Source: Thiotrichales bacterium (GTDB taxonomy: Bacteria; Pseudomonadota; Gammaproteobacteria; UWMA-0217). From it: DNA of 12,317 nt. The notes beneath the pieces were generated by a model. It made no database searches. It saw only the letters and a list, made by a program, of their open reading frames with translations, and was not told the origin of the DNA. Below, piece after piece: positions 1 through 8,413 of the stretch. A program made the translations under genes and the position numbers. The stretch spans positions 1 to 12,317 of the forward strand of contig JANTGD010000067.1 of the NCBI GenBank assembly GCA_024763135.1, read 5' to 3'. Every line of letters begins with the position of its first letter. Position 1 is the stretch's first letter.

Positions 1-111
1 TTTTCTGATTTGCCAGGTGCACCAAGAGCTTGCGTGGACTTTTGTGATCCAACTGAGGTTTTTAGGATCATTAATGAACCCATCCATTTAATTTACCGCC
101 CTGCCCGACCC
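1..111. other. Upstream region of the ABC exporter gene
   Basis: No gene is visible here. The reading frame of the exporter stays open to a TTG codon at position 10. The residues this would add do not resemble an exporter N-terminus, and no ribosome binding site can be judged because the window begins here. The stretch is therefore treated as leader, with promoter elements possibly lying partly outside the window. Confidence 0.4.
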
Positions 112-1929
112 ATGCACCCGAACCGCACGCCTTCACGACTCCGCACCCAAACGCCCGCCAACAGCCTCGATGACTTACACAACCTACGCCGCATGACTCG
201 CTACGTTTGGGATTATCGCGGCCGCGTATTCGTCGCATTGGCCGCTCTGGTGATCTCCAAGCTCGCAATGGTGGGCGTCCCAATTGTGTTGAAACATATT
301 GTGGACGCGCTAGACAGTAGCAAAGTGGAGCAGCTCCTCCTGCCAACCGCACTGCTTTTCGCCTACGGTGTATTACGCCTCATCAACAGTGGTTTCAACG
401 AGCTAAGAGACGTCATTTTTGCGCGCGTGCGATATCACGCTATGCATCAGCTTTCCAGTGAAGTCCTGGCGCATCTGTATCGCCTGTCATTGCGATTTCA
501 CCTGGAGCGGAAAACCGGCAATATCTCACAGGATCTGAATCGCGGCGCGCAAAGCGTCAGTTCCATACTCAACTATCTGGTATTCAACATTATTCCGACT
601 GCAGCGGAATTCACACTCGTCGCTGTGGTTTTGCTCAGCGGTTATTCACCCGTGTTTGCCGCCATCACCTTTGTGACAGTGGTTGTCTACATAGCTTTTA
701 CATTGGGTATTACCAATTGGCGCATGCACTTCAGACATCAAATGAACGCACTCGAATCCGAGGCCAATGGCCAGGCCATCGATGGCCTGCTCAACTACGA
801 AACAGTCAAATACTTTACCAATGAATCACTGGAACTCAGACGTTATAACAAGACCCTGAATGAATGGGAAAACGCAGCGGTTAAAAGCCAGGAAACCATG
901 TCATTACTGAATTTTGGACAAGGTGCAATTATCGCATTGGGGGTGACGGGAATCATGGTCTTTGCAGCACGAGGCGTTGTGAACGGGAGCATGAGCCTGG
1001 GGGATCTCGTGCTGGTCAACACCATGATGCTACAATTGTTCCTGCCGTTGGGGTTTCTGGGGGTCATCTATCGCGCGCTGCGCTATGCACTGGCCGATAT
1101 GGACATGGTCTTCAAGCTCCTGGGCCAACACCCCGAAATCACCGACAAGCCCAATGCCCCACCGTTGGCACCAGGGCCAAGAGACGTCACTTTCGAACAT
1201 GTGCGTTTCAGCTACAACCCCGATCGGGAAATTCTCCACGATGTCAGCTTTACCATCCCCAGCGGGCACAAAGTCGCCATCGTGGGTCCCTCAGGCTCGG
1301 GAAAGTCAACCATTTGTCGATTGCTGTTCCGCTTTTACGAGGTTCAGGCGGGATGCATCTGTATCGACGGTCAAAATATCACTGATGTGACGCAGGAGAG
1401 CCTGCGCAAAGCCATTGGCATCGTGCCGCAGGATACGGTGCTGTTCAATACGACTATTCTTGAGAATATTCGCTATGCCAAGCCCCAGGCATCGATCGAT
1501 GAGGTCCATGCGGCCGCCAGGGTGGCCAATATCCATGATTTTGTGCGCTCTCTTCCACAAGGCTACGACACGCTGGTTGGGGAGCGGGGGCTAAAACTGT
1601 CCGGTGGTGAGAAGCAGCGCGTGGCAATTGCGCGTGTCGTATTAAAAAATCCCGATATTCTGGTTTTCGACGAAGCCACTTCAAGTCTGGATTCACGCTC
1701 TGAGCAGCAAATCCTCGATGCTCTGACACATATTTCAAGCAATAAAACCACACTGGTGATTGCTCACCGACTATCAACCATTGTGGATGCCGACAATATC
1801 TTGCTCATGGAGCACGGAAACATCGTAGAACATGGTACTCACCAACAGCTCCTGGCCCACGATGGCCTTTATGCACACCTCTGGTGGCTGCAGCAACGAG
1901 AAGAAACCACGCCCCACCTGCCCGCCTGA
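112..1929 (+). CDS. ATM1/HMT1-type ABC exporter (fused permease and ATPase)
   Basis: This is a 605-residue half-transporter of the ABCB7/Atm1 class, expected to act as a homodimer in the inner membrane. The N-terminal half (about residues 30-340) is the six-helix exporter domain. It contains two stretches typical of Atm1 proteins: NYETVKYFTNE in the middle and SLLNFGQ, which lies near the glutathione-binding cavity in characterised Atm1 proteins. The C-terminal half is a complete ATPase: Walker A GPSGSGKST (392-400), Q-loop Gln440, signature LSGGE (496-500), Walker B with Asp520-Glu521, and H-loop His552. All catalytic residues are present. Family members export glutathione-linked compounds, sulfur intermediates or metal conjugates; the substrate here cannot be read from sequence. 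The ATG at 112 is chosen over a TTG at 10 because the family-like sequence starts near it; an ATG at 193 is also possible. There is no clear Shine-Dalgarno. The gene ends 19 bp from a convergent gene. Confidence 0.93.
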   Translation: MHPNRTPSRLRTQTPANSLDDLHNLRRMTRYVWDYRGRVFVALAALVISKLAMVGVPIVLKHIVDALDSSKVEQLLLPTALLFAYGVLRLINSGFNELRDVIFARVRYHAMHQLSSEVLAHLYRLSLRFHLERKTGNISQDLNRGAQSVSSILNYLVFNIIPTAAEFTLVAVVLLSGYSPVFAAITFVTVVVYIAFTLGITNWRMHFRHQMNALESEANGQAIDGLLNYETVKYFTNESLELRRYNKTLNEWENAAVKSQETMSLLNFGQGAIIALGVTGIMVFAARGVVNGSMSLGDLVLVNTMMLQLFLPLGFLGVIYRALRYALADMDMVFKLLGQHPEITDKPNAPPLAPGPRDVTFEHVRFSYNPDREILHDVSFTIPSGHKVAIVGPSGSGKSTICRLLFRFYEVQAGCICIDGQNITDVTQESLRKAIGIVPQDTVLFNTTILENIRYAKPQASIDEVHAAARVANIHDFVRSLPQGYDTLVGERGLKLSGGEKQRVAIARVVLKNPDILVFDEATSSLDSRSEQQILDALTHISSNKTTLVIAHRLSTIVDADNILLMEHGNIVEHGTHQQLLAHDGLYAHLWWLQQREETTPHLPA

Positions 1930-1944
1930 TGGCAGTGACCTTGC

Positions 1945-1973
1945 GGCGCTAGCGACTACCTGTGAGTAGCGCC
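1945..1973. terminator. Possible bidirectional hairpin between convergent genes
   Basis: A perfect 7-bp stem, GGCGCTA pairing with TAGCGCC, encloses a 15-nt loop. It lies just after the ABC exporter stop and over the last codons of the convergent - strand gene. No run of T follows on either strand, so it is not a classical intrinsic terminator. It is placed where a hairpin could limit read-through between the two genes. Confidence 0.25.
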
Positions 1974-4012
1974 CGATAGCGCCGTCGAGCCACCGGGTCG
2001 GCATCCAGAGCCATCCACGCCGCAATGGCATTGACTTTGCGCGCATGCTCCCAATCCTCAAGGTCCAAATACGCCTGCAGCCGTAACAGCCAACTCTCGA
2101 AGTCCCGATCCAGCAACTGGTGCCGCTGCCACTGCGCGGGGTAAAGTACTTTCAGGGCTGCCCGGGGTTGATCGGCTTTGAGCAGCACTTGAGCAATTGC
2201 TCGTTCCTGACCTGCCAAAGCCGCATCGGGCAATCGCCAGATAGCGGGAATCAGCGGCTTGAGAACGGCTTGATTTGAGCGGCCCAGTCGTTGCAGCCAC
2301 TGAGACAGTCTCAACCTGCTTGCCACTTGGTCCGGAGCTTGATCGATTGCGTGGGTAAGGGCGTCGAGAATGGCTTGCGCCGTCAACCCAGACGGCTCAA
2401 ATTGATACATTACACCTAGATATTCCGCCAGCTGCTGCCATGCCAAAACATTCTGAGCATCGCTGTTTAACAGTTTCTGCAGCTGTGCAACCCGTTGTTG
2501 CGCGGCGTGGAAACTCTCGGGCTTCGCTGGATTAAACGGATCGAAATCGATCGATCGAAAGCCATAGCGCACCGCCAGATCTGCGCGCAGATACAACAAC
2601 GATGCGTCGTCGTAGGCCACCAGAAACCAGACTGGATCTGCCGGAGGAATCGGCAGCGGCACGACCCGATGCAGCAGAATCGCCCCAACCTGCCAGCGTG
2701 CCGCAAGACTCCGCAACATAACTGGTTTGCGGTGTGACAAGTTGGTTTGCAACAGCATTTCTTCGCTGAACAAGGTCGGTGTACGTCCATCGATAAACAC
2801 CTGCGCACGGCCTTGGCCACGCCATCCCACATAGCCGCCCCAGCCATAGGGGTTCCAAATCCGCAGTGTTTGTTCCCCATCGAGCACCGGTTGCAATACT
2901 GCCATGGCTACATGTGGGTAACGCCGCAGCGCCACCGGATAATCCCCCGCATTCACCACTCGCCAAGGTAACGGCGGTACATAACTGGACAACAATGCCA
3001 ACAGCAGTAGGCTGCCAATCATCCAGCCATGACGCCCACTCCAATGGGGCAATCCACGTGCAATCCGTTCTAGCAACCATCCGAGCAGCACTGCGGCAGG
3101 GCGCATTAACACTAGCGCCAACTCAAACAAAAACCGTTTGCTACCATGACTGAGCACCACAAAGCAGGCGATCAGCAGGAGTTCCGCAGGTTTCAGGAGA
3201 TCACGCTTAAGCAATGCCCCCCCTAAGACTGCAAGCAGAACAACGAACAAAAATGGAGGCAAAGATTCAGGCGGCAACCATTCACGGATATACGCATACA
3301 TTTGCTCGCCTCTGGCATGTCCGCCCAAAACATCGAGCAGGGCCAAGCCGTTGGGGCTGGCAAAAACCAGCGATCCCAGCAATAGCATGCCGGGCCAGGC
3401 TTGCCGCAAGCGCGTCATTCCGGGCCAGCGAAATCGGGTACCGAACAGGTAATGCAGTAGCAATGCCGCGGTACCAACCACTACAGAAGCATGCGAATTG
3501 GCCCATAGCACCACCAACAACGCATACCACCCAAGATCGCCCCGTCGCGGCTCGCGCTGTAGCAAAGCAAGCAAAACCGCCAGAAAGACACCCTCGAATA
3601 AATGAGGGCGAAGAAACATAGTGGGCAAGGTCTGCCAGGACAACAGAAAAAATGCGAGCAGCCAGCTCAGTGGTGCGCCGGAACGCCCCATACTAGAGAA
3701 CAGCAACGAAAAAATAACTACCCAGAGCAAGCCTTTGAACAATAGCAAGCCCCATCCGCCTGCCATCTGCGCCACCCAAGCAACGCTCACCTGGAACAAC
3801 CAGGCAAAATTATGCCACTCCAAGCCGTGCAAGCTGTAAGACCGTACCTCTTTATCCAGATAGGCGTGATGCTCGAGCATCCAGCGGCCACTGTCGAGGT
3901 GCCACCAAATATCCATATTGATAATGGGAGACAGAAACAATATCGTGAGGGCCAGGGCCACTCCCACAGGCCCCAGCACGCGTATGGAGAACAGGAAAGG
4001 AATTCGGATCAT
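1949..4012 (-). CDS. Polytopic membrane protein, GT-C-like, with C-terminal helical repeats
   Basis: This 687-residue protein has an N-terminal hydrophobic half with roughly ten membrane segments (about residues 10-350). It starts with a signature around DIWWHLDSGRW (34-44), which sits right after the first membrane helix as the acidic loop does in GT-C-fold glycosyltransferases and their relatives. A soluble segment follows with NPYGWGGYVGW and VFIDGR (about 385-410), a pair I associate with large bacterial membrane proteins of this type. The last 200 residues are rich in Ala, Leu and Gln and look like helical TPR-type repeats. Glycosyl transfer is inference; no substrate is known. The start is set at the ATG at 4012, because the frame stays open to a GTG at 4072 but a strong promoter at 4052-4079 would place transcription start downstream of that GTG. 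It is divergent from fimV, which hints at envelope or surface-structure work but does not prove it. Confidence 0.8.
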   Translation of the reverse strand: MIRIPFLFSIRVLGPVGVALALTILFLSPIINMDIWWHLDSGRWMLEHHAYLDKEVRSYSLHGLEWHNFAWLFQVSVAWVAQMAGGWGLLLFKGLLWVVIFSLLFSSMGRSGAPLSWLLAFFLLSWQTLPTMFLRPHLFEGVFLAVLLALLQREPRRGDLGWYALLVVLWANSHASVVVGTAALLLHYLFGTRFRWPGMTRLRQAWPGMLLLGSLVFASPNGLALLDVLGGHARGEQMYAYIREWLPPESLPPFLFVVLLAVLGGALLKRDLLKPAELLLIACFVVLSHGSKRFLFELALVLMRPAAVLLGWLLERIARGLPHWSGRHGWMIGSLLLLALLSSYVPPLPWRVVNAGDYPVALRRYPHVAMAVLQPVLDGEQTLRIWNPYGWGGYVGWRGQGRAQVFIDGRTPTLFSEEMLLQTNLSHRKPVMLRSLAARWQVGAILLHRVVPLPIPPADPVWFLVAYDDASLLYLRADLAVRYGFRSIDFDPFNPAKPESFHAAQQRVAQLQKLLNSDAQNVLAWQQLAEYLGVMYQFEPSGLTAQAILDALTHAIDQAPDQVASRLRLSQWLQRLGRSNQAVLKPLIPAIWRLPDAALAGQERAIAQVLLKADQPRAALKVLYPAQWQRHQLLDRDFESWLLRLQAYLDLEDWEHARKVNAIAAWMALDADPVARRRYRALLTGSR

Positions 4013-4051
4013 GATTAAGTGCACGCAACAACGCAGAACCAGCTGGGCCAA

Positions 4052-4079
4052 ATTATCGCCTGCAGACAACACGTTTCAA
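4052..4079 (-). promoter_or_regulatory. Sigma70-type promoter of the polytopic membrane protein gene
   Basis: Read on the - strand, a -35 box TTGAAA (4079-4074; 5 of 6 consensus bases) and a -10 box GATAAT (4057-4052; 5 of 6) are separated by 16 bp. Transcription would start near 4045, leaving a leader of about 30 nt before the ATG at 4012. This is one of the best promoter matches in the window and excludes the upstream GTG start at 4072. Confidence 0.6.
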
Positions 4080-4165
4080 GCCACCTGGCACAAGGGTCAA
4101 ACCTTATTCGAGCGAACGCACTTCAAACAAATAGCCGCAAAAAGTTGCGCATTGCTTCGACTTTA

Positions 4166-4193
4166 TTCACTATCAAGATGAATATGCTATGAT
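4166..4193 (+). promoter_or_regulatory. Probable sigma70 promoter of fimV
   Basis: A -10 box TATGAT (4188-4193; 5 of 6 consensus) lies 16 bp after a weak -35 box TTCACT (4166-4171; 4 of 6), in an AT-rich stretch between the two divergent genes. Transcription would start near 4200, about 35 nt before the ATG chosen for fimV. The sequence gives no operator that I recognise. Confidence 0.45.
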
Positions 4194-4236
4194 TTTTCAT
4201 TCTTAAAACTTTAAAGTGGTGAGATTTGGCACTGCC

Positions 4237-7011
4237 ATGGATAAATTCTCCCGCCCTGCAAAAATGCCTATAGGATTTCGGGTCAAACACGTTGCACTAG
4301 CACTGGGTCTGCTAATGGCCTCCCACTATCCGCTAACCGCCAACGCGATTAGCGTGGGGGATGTGGATATACAATCAGCCCTAAACCAGCCGCTGTCAGC
4401 ACGTATCCACATCAACTTCAGTCCGGGAGAAAATATCAAACCGGGCAACCTCCAGGTCAAAATCGCAAACCCACAACAACATAACCGCAATGGTTTGCTC
4501 TATCCGTCCGTGCTCCAAAAAGCGCGTTTTCGCAAACTATCCAGCGCTAACGGTGTGGTGGTCGAAGTCACCACTGACCGTCCGATTCAGGAACCCTTAC
4601 TGAACTTTCTGCTGCAACTGGATTGGCCAGCGGGTCGTCTGCTCAAAGAAGTCCCCTTATTCCTAGATCCACCTGGATATCAAACCCTGCCGGTCACCGC
4701 AGCAATTGAGGCTGCGCCCAAACCAATTAAAACTGCCCAACCGGTGCCTGCCGCTGCACCTTCGGTCGCTGCCCGCAGTGATATCTTCGTCAACACCACT
4801 ACCTATTCCGCCGCCGACCTCTTGACCGAGGAAGCTGCACCAACACCCAAACCCGCCTCCCAACCAAAACCCAGACGCAAAGCGCCCCGATCACGTATTG
4901 TGATAGAAGATGGTCAGTACGGCCCGGTGCGTCCGGGAGATACGCTGTATAAGATCGCGCGCGCTGCCGCTGGTAAAGGCGCCTCCAAATCGGACATCGA
5001 AGCCCAAATGAAGGCTATCTATTTTGCCAATCCCGATGCCTTCACGGGATCCATCAATAGCCTGGAAAAAGGCAGCTATCTGATCGTGCCAACGCCCAAT
5101 GAGGTTCCTGAACAGGTGTTGAGTGCGGGCATCGCCGAATTGGAGCACTTGCACGCAAACGTGGCTGAACCCATGACAGTTGCTGCCACAGCCGATTCCC
5201 AATCGGCCACCGAATCAGGCCAGCAGATTGCGCAGCCCCCCAGCAACGAACCCCCGGCCAGCACCGCAACACAGCCACCCGAAGCAGCGGCGGTGGCACC
5301 CTCTCAGCGAGCGCAACTGGATATTTTACCCGCCGATCGGGCCGCCCAGGAGATCGCCCGGGGCTTGTCTGAGAGGATTGGTCAAGCCACAACAACTGAG
5401 ACCAGCAGCTCTCCTGAACAGACAACCACGCAGAGCGACATGAACGCTGCGACAAGTCCGCCCCCTGCGACCCAACAATCATCCACCGAGTCGGTTACCA
5501 TTGCGACTGACCAATCTGCACTGCAAACAGAGGTTGCACGCTTGGAGAAGAAAAATGCAGCGCTGGAAGCTCGCATTACCGACCTGAGCCAGACCGTTAC
5601 GGATTTAAAAAAGACGCTACGACGCCTGCAACTCAAGCTCGACGAATTGGCTACCGCGCAATCCCAGTTTCAGTTTGCCGAAGGCAGCCTGAGCGATAAG
5701 GTGCTCCGCTGGGGTCCCTGGGCCCTATTATTATTGCTCCTACCTGCGTTAGGGTTTGCACTGCTACGCGGCCAGCGCCGTAACGCCGAAGCCGTCGCAA
5801 GCGAGCCCGAAGACATCTCGCCAGGTGAACGCGTGCCCCCCCCCGAGCCTCTGGTAGAGCCTGAACGGCAAATAATGATGTACCCCCCTAGTACCGCCGC
5901 TGAAGGTATCCAGGCAGATGAAATCGCCTCTTCACCGACAACGCAGCACCCTAGCCCCAGTGATACGTCAGCCGAGAACGAGAGGTTCGATGAATTAGGT
6001 GACACTGCGCTTTTGGACGAAGAAACCTCCCTGGACCTGCCTGCGGATCTCAAACCAACAACGAGCGACACCCAGGAAACCATTCGCCCAGCGGGCATAG
6101 AACCAGCGATCGATAACGAATCAACACAGATTCTGAATCGAGATGGTGAATCGGCACAGTCCCTGGATAAAGCCCAGGAAGCCGAAATTTACTTGGCCTA
6201 CGAGCAGTTTTCCCTGGCGGAAAAAACCATCGATGAACTGCTTGCAGAAGACCCAAACAACGATCGCAACAAACTTTTGCAACTCAAGCTGTTCGCCGAA
6301 GTAGGACGCATGACTGAACTTCAGGACTTGTCGGTAGAACTGTTACAAAAATACCCCGATCCCGAAAGCGGTATGCATCAGCAAGTACAAAATATCTGCG
6401 AGCGCGCCTTTTCCCGCCATGCGGCGGCAGAAATCGCCGCGAGTCGTGCTGCCAATGTGGTCGCAGAAGAAGAAAGCGACGAAGCGCCAACCCTGGCGCA
6501 AACTAAAGTCGAACCGCGCGGCGAAGATACCCTGGACGCCCTTACAGTCGATACGATTTTCAAAGAAGACATCGAAGATTATCTATCGGATAAAACAGCC
6601 CTGGAACTCTCCGACTACGATGCAGAGCAAGGTGATGAAACCACCGCACTGACACCTGTTGGTACTGTTGTCGATACTGATACGGATGATCTCGACCTCG
6701 AGTCATTGACAGACGAAGAAATCGAAGCGCTGAGCCAAGAACTGGAACTTTCTGAAGAGGGTTTCGGGGATATCGAGGACGACGCATTGGATTCGATCCG
6801 TTTGGAGACAATGACCGACAATCACGAAGCGCAAGTCGAGAAATTTTCGGATACCGATTTAAAGTTACCTGAAGTAGATATCGACCTGCCCAACGACGAC
6901 CCCCTGGCTATGACCGGTGGTCTTTTGGACATCGAATTTGACCTGGAAGCCGAACTCGATAAATCCGATACACCGCCTCAACAGGCCAAACCACGCAAAG
7001 AGCCTCAGTAG
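4237..7011 (+). CDS. fimV: FimV-type inner-membrane hub protein (LysM, coiled coil, TM, acidic cytoplasmic domain)
   Basis: This 924-residue protein has the layout of FimV/TspA proteins. It opens with a signal peptide (about 1-37, cleavage likely after TANA) and a FimV N-terminal domain with the hallmark SALNQPLSARI (48-58). A Pro/Ala-rich linker leads to a LysM-like domain starting VRPGDTLYKIA (about 231-288). After a long Pro/Thr/Gln-rich stretch come a coiled coil (about 427-476) and one membrane helix (about 492-512). The cytoplasmic part is very acidic and holds a TPR-like segment (AEIYLAYEQFSLAEKTIDELL, then DPNN; about 643-700). In Pseudomonas, FimV binds peptidoglycan, aids PilQ secretin assembly and scaffolds polar twitching and cAMP signalling proteins; a similar role is inferred. 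The extreme C-terminal TPR cap usual in FimV (a LDLARAYIDMGD-like motif) is not visible. The ATG at 4237 is preferred to a GTG at 4216 because it lies nearer the signal peptide; an ATG at 4264 is possible. Confidence 0.9.
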   Translation: MDKFSRPAKMPIGFRVKHVALALGLLMASHYPLTANAISVGDVDIQSALNQPLSARIHINFSPGENIKPGNLQVKIANPQQHNRNGLLYPSVLQKARFRKLSSANGVVVEVTTDRPIQEPLLNFLLQLDWPAGRLLKEVPLFLDPPGYQTLPVTAAIEAAPKPIKTAQPVPAAAPSVAARSDIFVNTTTYSAADLLTEEAAPTPKPASQPKPRRKAPRSRIVIEDGQYGPVRPGDTLYKIARAAAGKGASKSDIEAQMKAIYFANPDAFTGSINSLEKGSYLIVPTPNEVPEQVLSAGIAELEHLHANVAEPMTVAATADSQSATESGQQIAQPPSNEPPASTATQPPEAAAVAPSQRAQLDILPADRAAQEIARGLSERIGQATTTETSSSPEQTTTQSDMNAATSPPPATQQSSTESVTIATDQSALQTEVARLEKKNAALEARITDLSQTVTDLKKTLRRLQLKLDELATAQSQFQFAEGSLSDKVLRWGPWALLLLLLPALGFALLRGQRRNAEAVASEPEDISPGERVPPPEPLVEPERQIMMYPPSTAAEGIQADEIASSPTTQHPSPSDTSAENERFDELGDTALLDEETSLDLPADLKPTTSDTQETIRPAGIEPAIDNESTQILNRDGESAQSLDKAQEAEIYLAYEQFSLAEKTIDELLAEDPNNDRNKLLQLKLFAEVGRMTELQDLSVELLQKYPDPESGMHQQVQNICERAFSRHAAAEIAASRAANVVAEEESDEAPTLAQTKVEPRGEDTLDALTVDTIFKEDIEDYLSDKTALELSDYDAEQGDETTALTPVGTVVDTDTDDLDLESLTDEEIEALSQELELSEEGFGDIEDDALDSIRLETMTDNHEAQVEKFSDTDLKLPEVDIDLPNDDPLAMTGGLLDIEFDLEAELDKSDTPPQQAKPRKEPQ

Positions 7012-7250
7012 ATTGCGTCCGCTCCATCAGACGACAGATCCCAGGTGACAAGCTGTAAAATCTATGCGTCAGCCCGCTGACCGAGCCATTCTCCTTAGCT
7101 GTTTGGTTTATACTCCAGAGGTCTACATTGAATACCAACGGCAATCGTTTGAGCCTTACTAAGACAATCCATAGCCAGCATGTGGATGACACACCACTCT
7201 CTGGACTGTCAGCTACTCAAACTGTATTGCCTCAATCTGGGTTGTAACTC

Positions 7251-7808
7251 ATGAGTGTACTCGAAACTATTCTCTCCGCGCAGGGCGGTAATGTCATCAA
7301 GCAGATGGCGCAGGCCAATGGCATCGATCCCGAAGCTGCCCTTTCCGTGATCGGCAAACTGGTTCCCAGCTTGACGCAACAAGTGGAAACCCAGGCCGCA
7401 GGCTCCACAGATGGCATGAACGCGCTGCTAAACGCATTGAAAACGGGGCATCACGAACGTTACTTAGAGAACAGCGAAGCAGCATTTACAGAGGCAGCCC
7501 GTTTGGATGGCAATGGCATTTTGAGTCATCTGCTTGGCAGTAAGGATAACAGTCGCGAGGTTGCAAGCAATCTCGCCAACAGCACTGGTGTATCGACGAG
7601 TATTGTAAAAAAAATGCTGCCGCAAGCCGCTGCGCTTGTCATGGGCGCGCTGAGCAAACAAAATAATCCGCGTGGCGCCTTGGCCAATATCGAACAGCAG
7701 AGCCCGACCGCCGCGCAAGGGTTATTAACGTCGTTCCTTGATCGGGATAAAGATGGTTCGATCGTGGACGATGTCATGGCCTTGGCTGCCCGCACTCTGT
7801 TCCGTTAA
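7251..7808 (+). CDS. DUF937 family protein with EF-hand-like motif
   Basis: This 185-residue protein has the DUF937 layout: an N-terminal helical part (GGNVIKQMAQANGI, then ALSVIGKLVPSLTQQVE), a middle GILSHLLGSKDNSREVASNLA-like stretch, a helical MLPQAAALVMGAL segment, and a C-terminal LDRDKDGSIVDDV. The last motif (164-175) resembles a calcium-binding EF-hand or dockerin loop: Asp at positions 1, 3 and 5, Gly at 6 and Ile at 8. Position 12 is Val, not the usual acidic residue, so calcium binding is uncertain. There is no signal peptide or membrane segment, so it is probably cytoplasmic. The biochemical role of DUF937 is not established. The gene stops 17 bp before kbp and is probably co-transcribed with it. 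The start is a plain ATG; no clear Shine-Dalgarno precedes it. Confidence 0.88.
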   Translation: MSVLETILSAQGGNVIKQMAQANGIDPEAALSVIGKLVPSLTQQVETQAAGSTDGMNALLNALKTGHHERYLENSEAAFTEAARLDGNGILSHLLGSKDNSREVASNLANSTGVSTSIVKKMLPQAAALVMGALSKQNNPRGALANIEQQSPTAAQGLLTSFLDRDKDGSIVDDVMALAARTLFR

Positions 7809-7825
7809 CTAACCTGGAGTAACTC

Positions 7826-8254
7826 ATGGGATTATTTGATTTCGCTTCGAATATCGGAAAAAAGATATTTGGTAAAGACGATGAACCCGCGAAAAAGATT
7901 GCGGATCATATTGCGGGGGACAATCCTGGCATTGATGATCTTGAAGTGAGCTTTGATCAGGGCAAGGTGTCTATCAGTGGAGAGGCGCAAAGCGCAGCGG
8001 CCATGGAGAAAGCAGTGCTGATGGCTGGCAATATCGAAGGTGTTGCCAGTGTGGATGCGTCCGGCGTTAAAGCACCCCAACAAACCGAGAGCGTCGAATT
8101 TTATGTCATTCAAAAAGGCGATACGCTTTCAGCAATCGCCAAACACTTCTACGGCAATGCCAATGAGTACCCCAAACTGTTCGAAGCAAACCGGGAAGTC
8201 ATCAAAGATCCTGATCTTATCTACCCTGGGCAAACGATCCGAATTCCAAAATAA
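7826..8254 (+). CDS. kbp: Kbp (YgaU)-like potassium-binding protein, BON plus LysM
   Basis: This 142-residue protein matches the E. coli Kbp/YgaU layout and is close to its 149 residues. It begins with MGLFDFASNIGKKIFG, has a BON domain (about 25-83, with VSISGEAQS and GNIEGVASVD) and a LysM domain (about 93-141, VIQKGDTLSAIAKHFYGNANEYPKLF through YPGQTIRIPK, given here in parts). E. coli Kbp is a cytoplasmic protein that changes shape on binding K+ and supports growth at high external K+. The close similarity makes the same binding likely here, though this is inference. No signal peptide is seen, as in Kbp. A ribosome binding site GGAG lies 8 bases before the ATG (TGGAGTAACTCATG). It follows the DUF937 gene by 17 bp, and no terminator hairpin is evident downstream. 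Confidence 0.93.
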   Translation: MGLFDFASNIGKKIFGKDDEPAKKIADHIAGDNPGIDDLEVSFDQGKVSISGEAQSAAAMEKAVLMAGNIEGVASVDASGVKAPQQTESVEFYVIQKGDTLSAIAKHFYGNANEYPKLFEANREVIKDPDLIYPGQTIRIPK

Positions 8255-8413
8255 ACTGGAACGCTACATTGGACGCCCCTGAAATACGTCAGAGCAAGGC
8301 GAAAATTGGGGGCTTACAACCTGTCAATCAGCATTTTTTAACGCAGTGCTGGCGCTTTTCAGGGGTGAGCTGAGTTGTTACTGTTTTATTAGCGTTCGAA
8401 ATAAACCCGTCAA
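8255..8413. other. Intergenic region between kbp and the HugZ-like gene
   Basis: A 9-bp perfect inverted repeat, CCCCTGAAA (8276-8284) and TTTCAGGGG (8357-8365), brackets about 70 bp of AT-rich sequence. The arms are too far apart for an ordinary intrinsic terminator, and no gene or strong promoter could be read. It could be a degraded repeat element or chance. Confidence 0.3.

Noticed and set aside
2495..3621. Several + strand open frames opposite the polytopic membrane protein gene.
   Set aside because: They are compositionally odd, have no family features and overlap a gene with clear protein signatures and its own promoter.
5054..5482. Long antisense open frames inside fimV.
   Set aside because: They mirror the Pro/Ala/Gln-rich coding strand, lack start signals and encode no recognisable domain.
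7089..7114. Possible promoter with a TATACT -10 box in the fimV-DUF937 spacer (7109-7114).
   Set aside because: The matching -35 position reads CCATTC and does not resemble the consensus; the -10 alone is too weak.
8341..8360. Possible terminator around GCAGTGCTGGCGCTTTTC after kbp.
   Set aside because: The stem is only 4-5 bp including a wobble pair, and the T-run is short.
8276..8365. 9-bp inverted repeat CCCCTGAAA / TTTCAGGGG considered as ends of another small mobile element.
   Set aside because: The match does not extend beyond 9 bp, there is no target duplication and no similarity to the repeat pair at 10355 and 12098.
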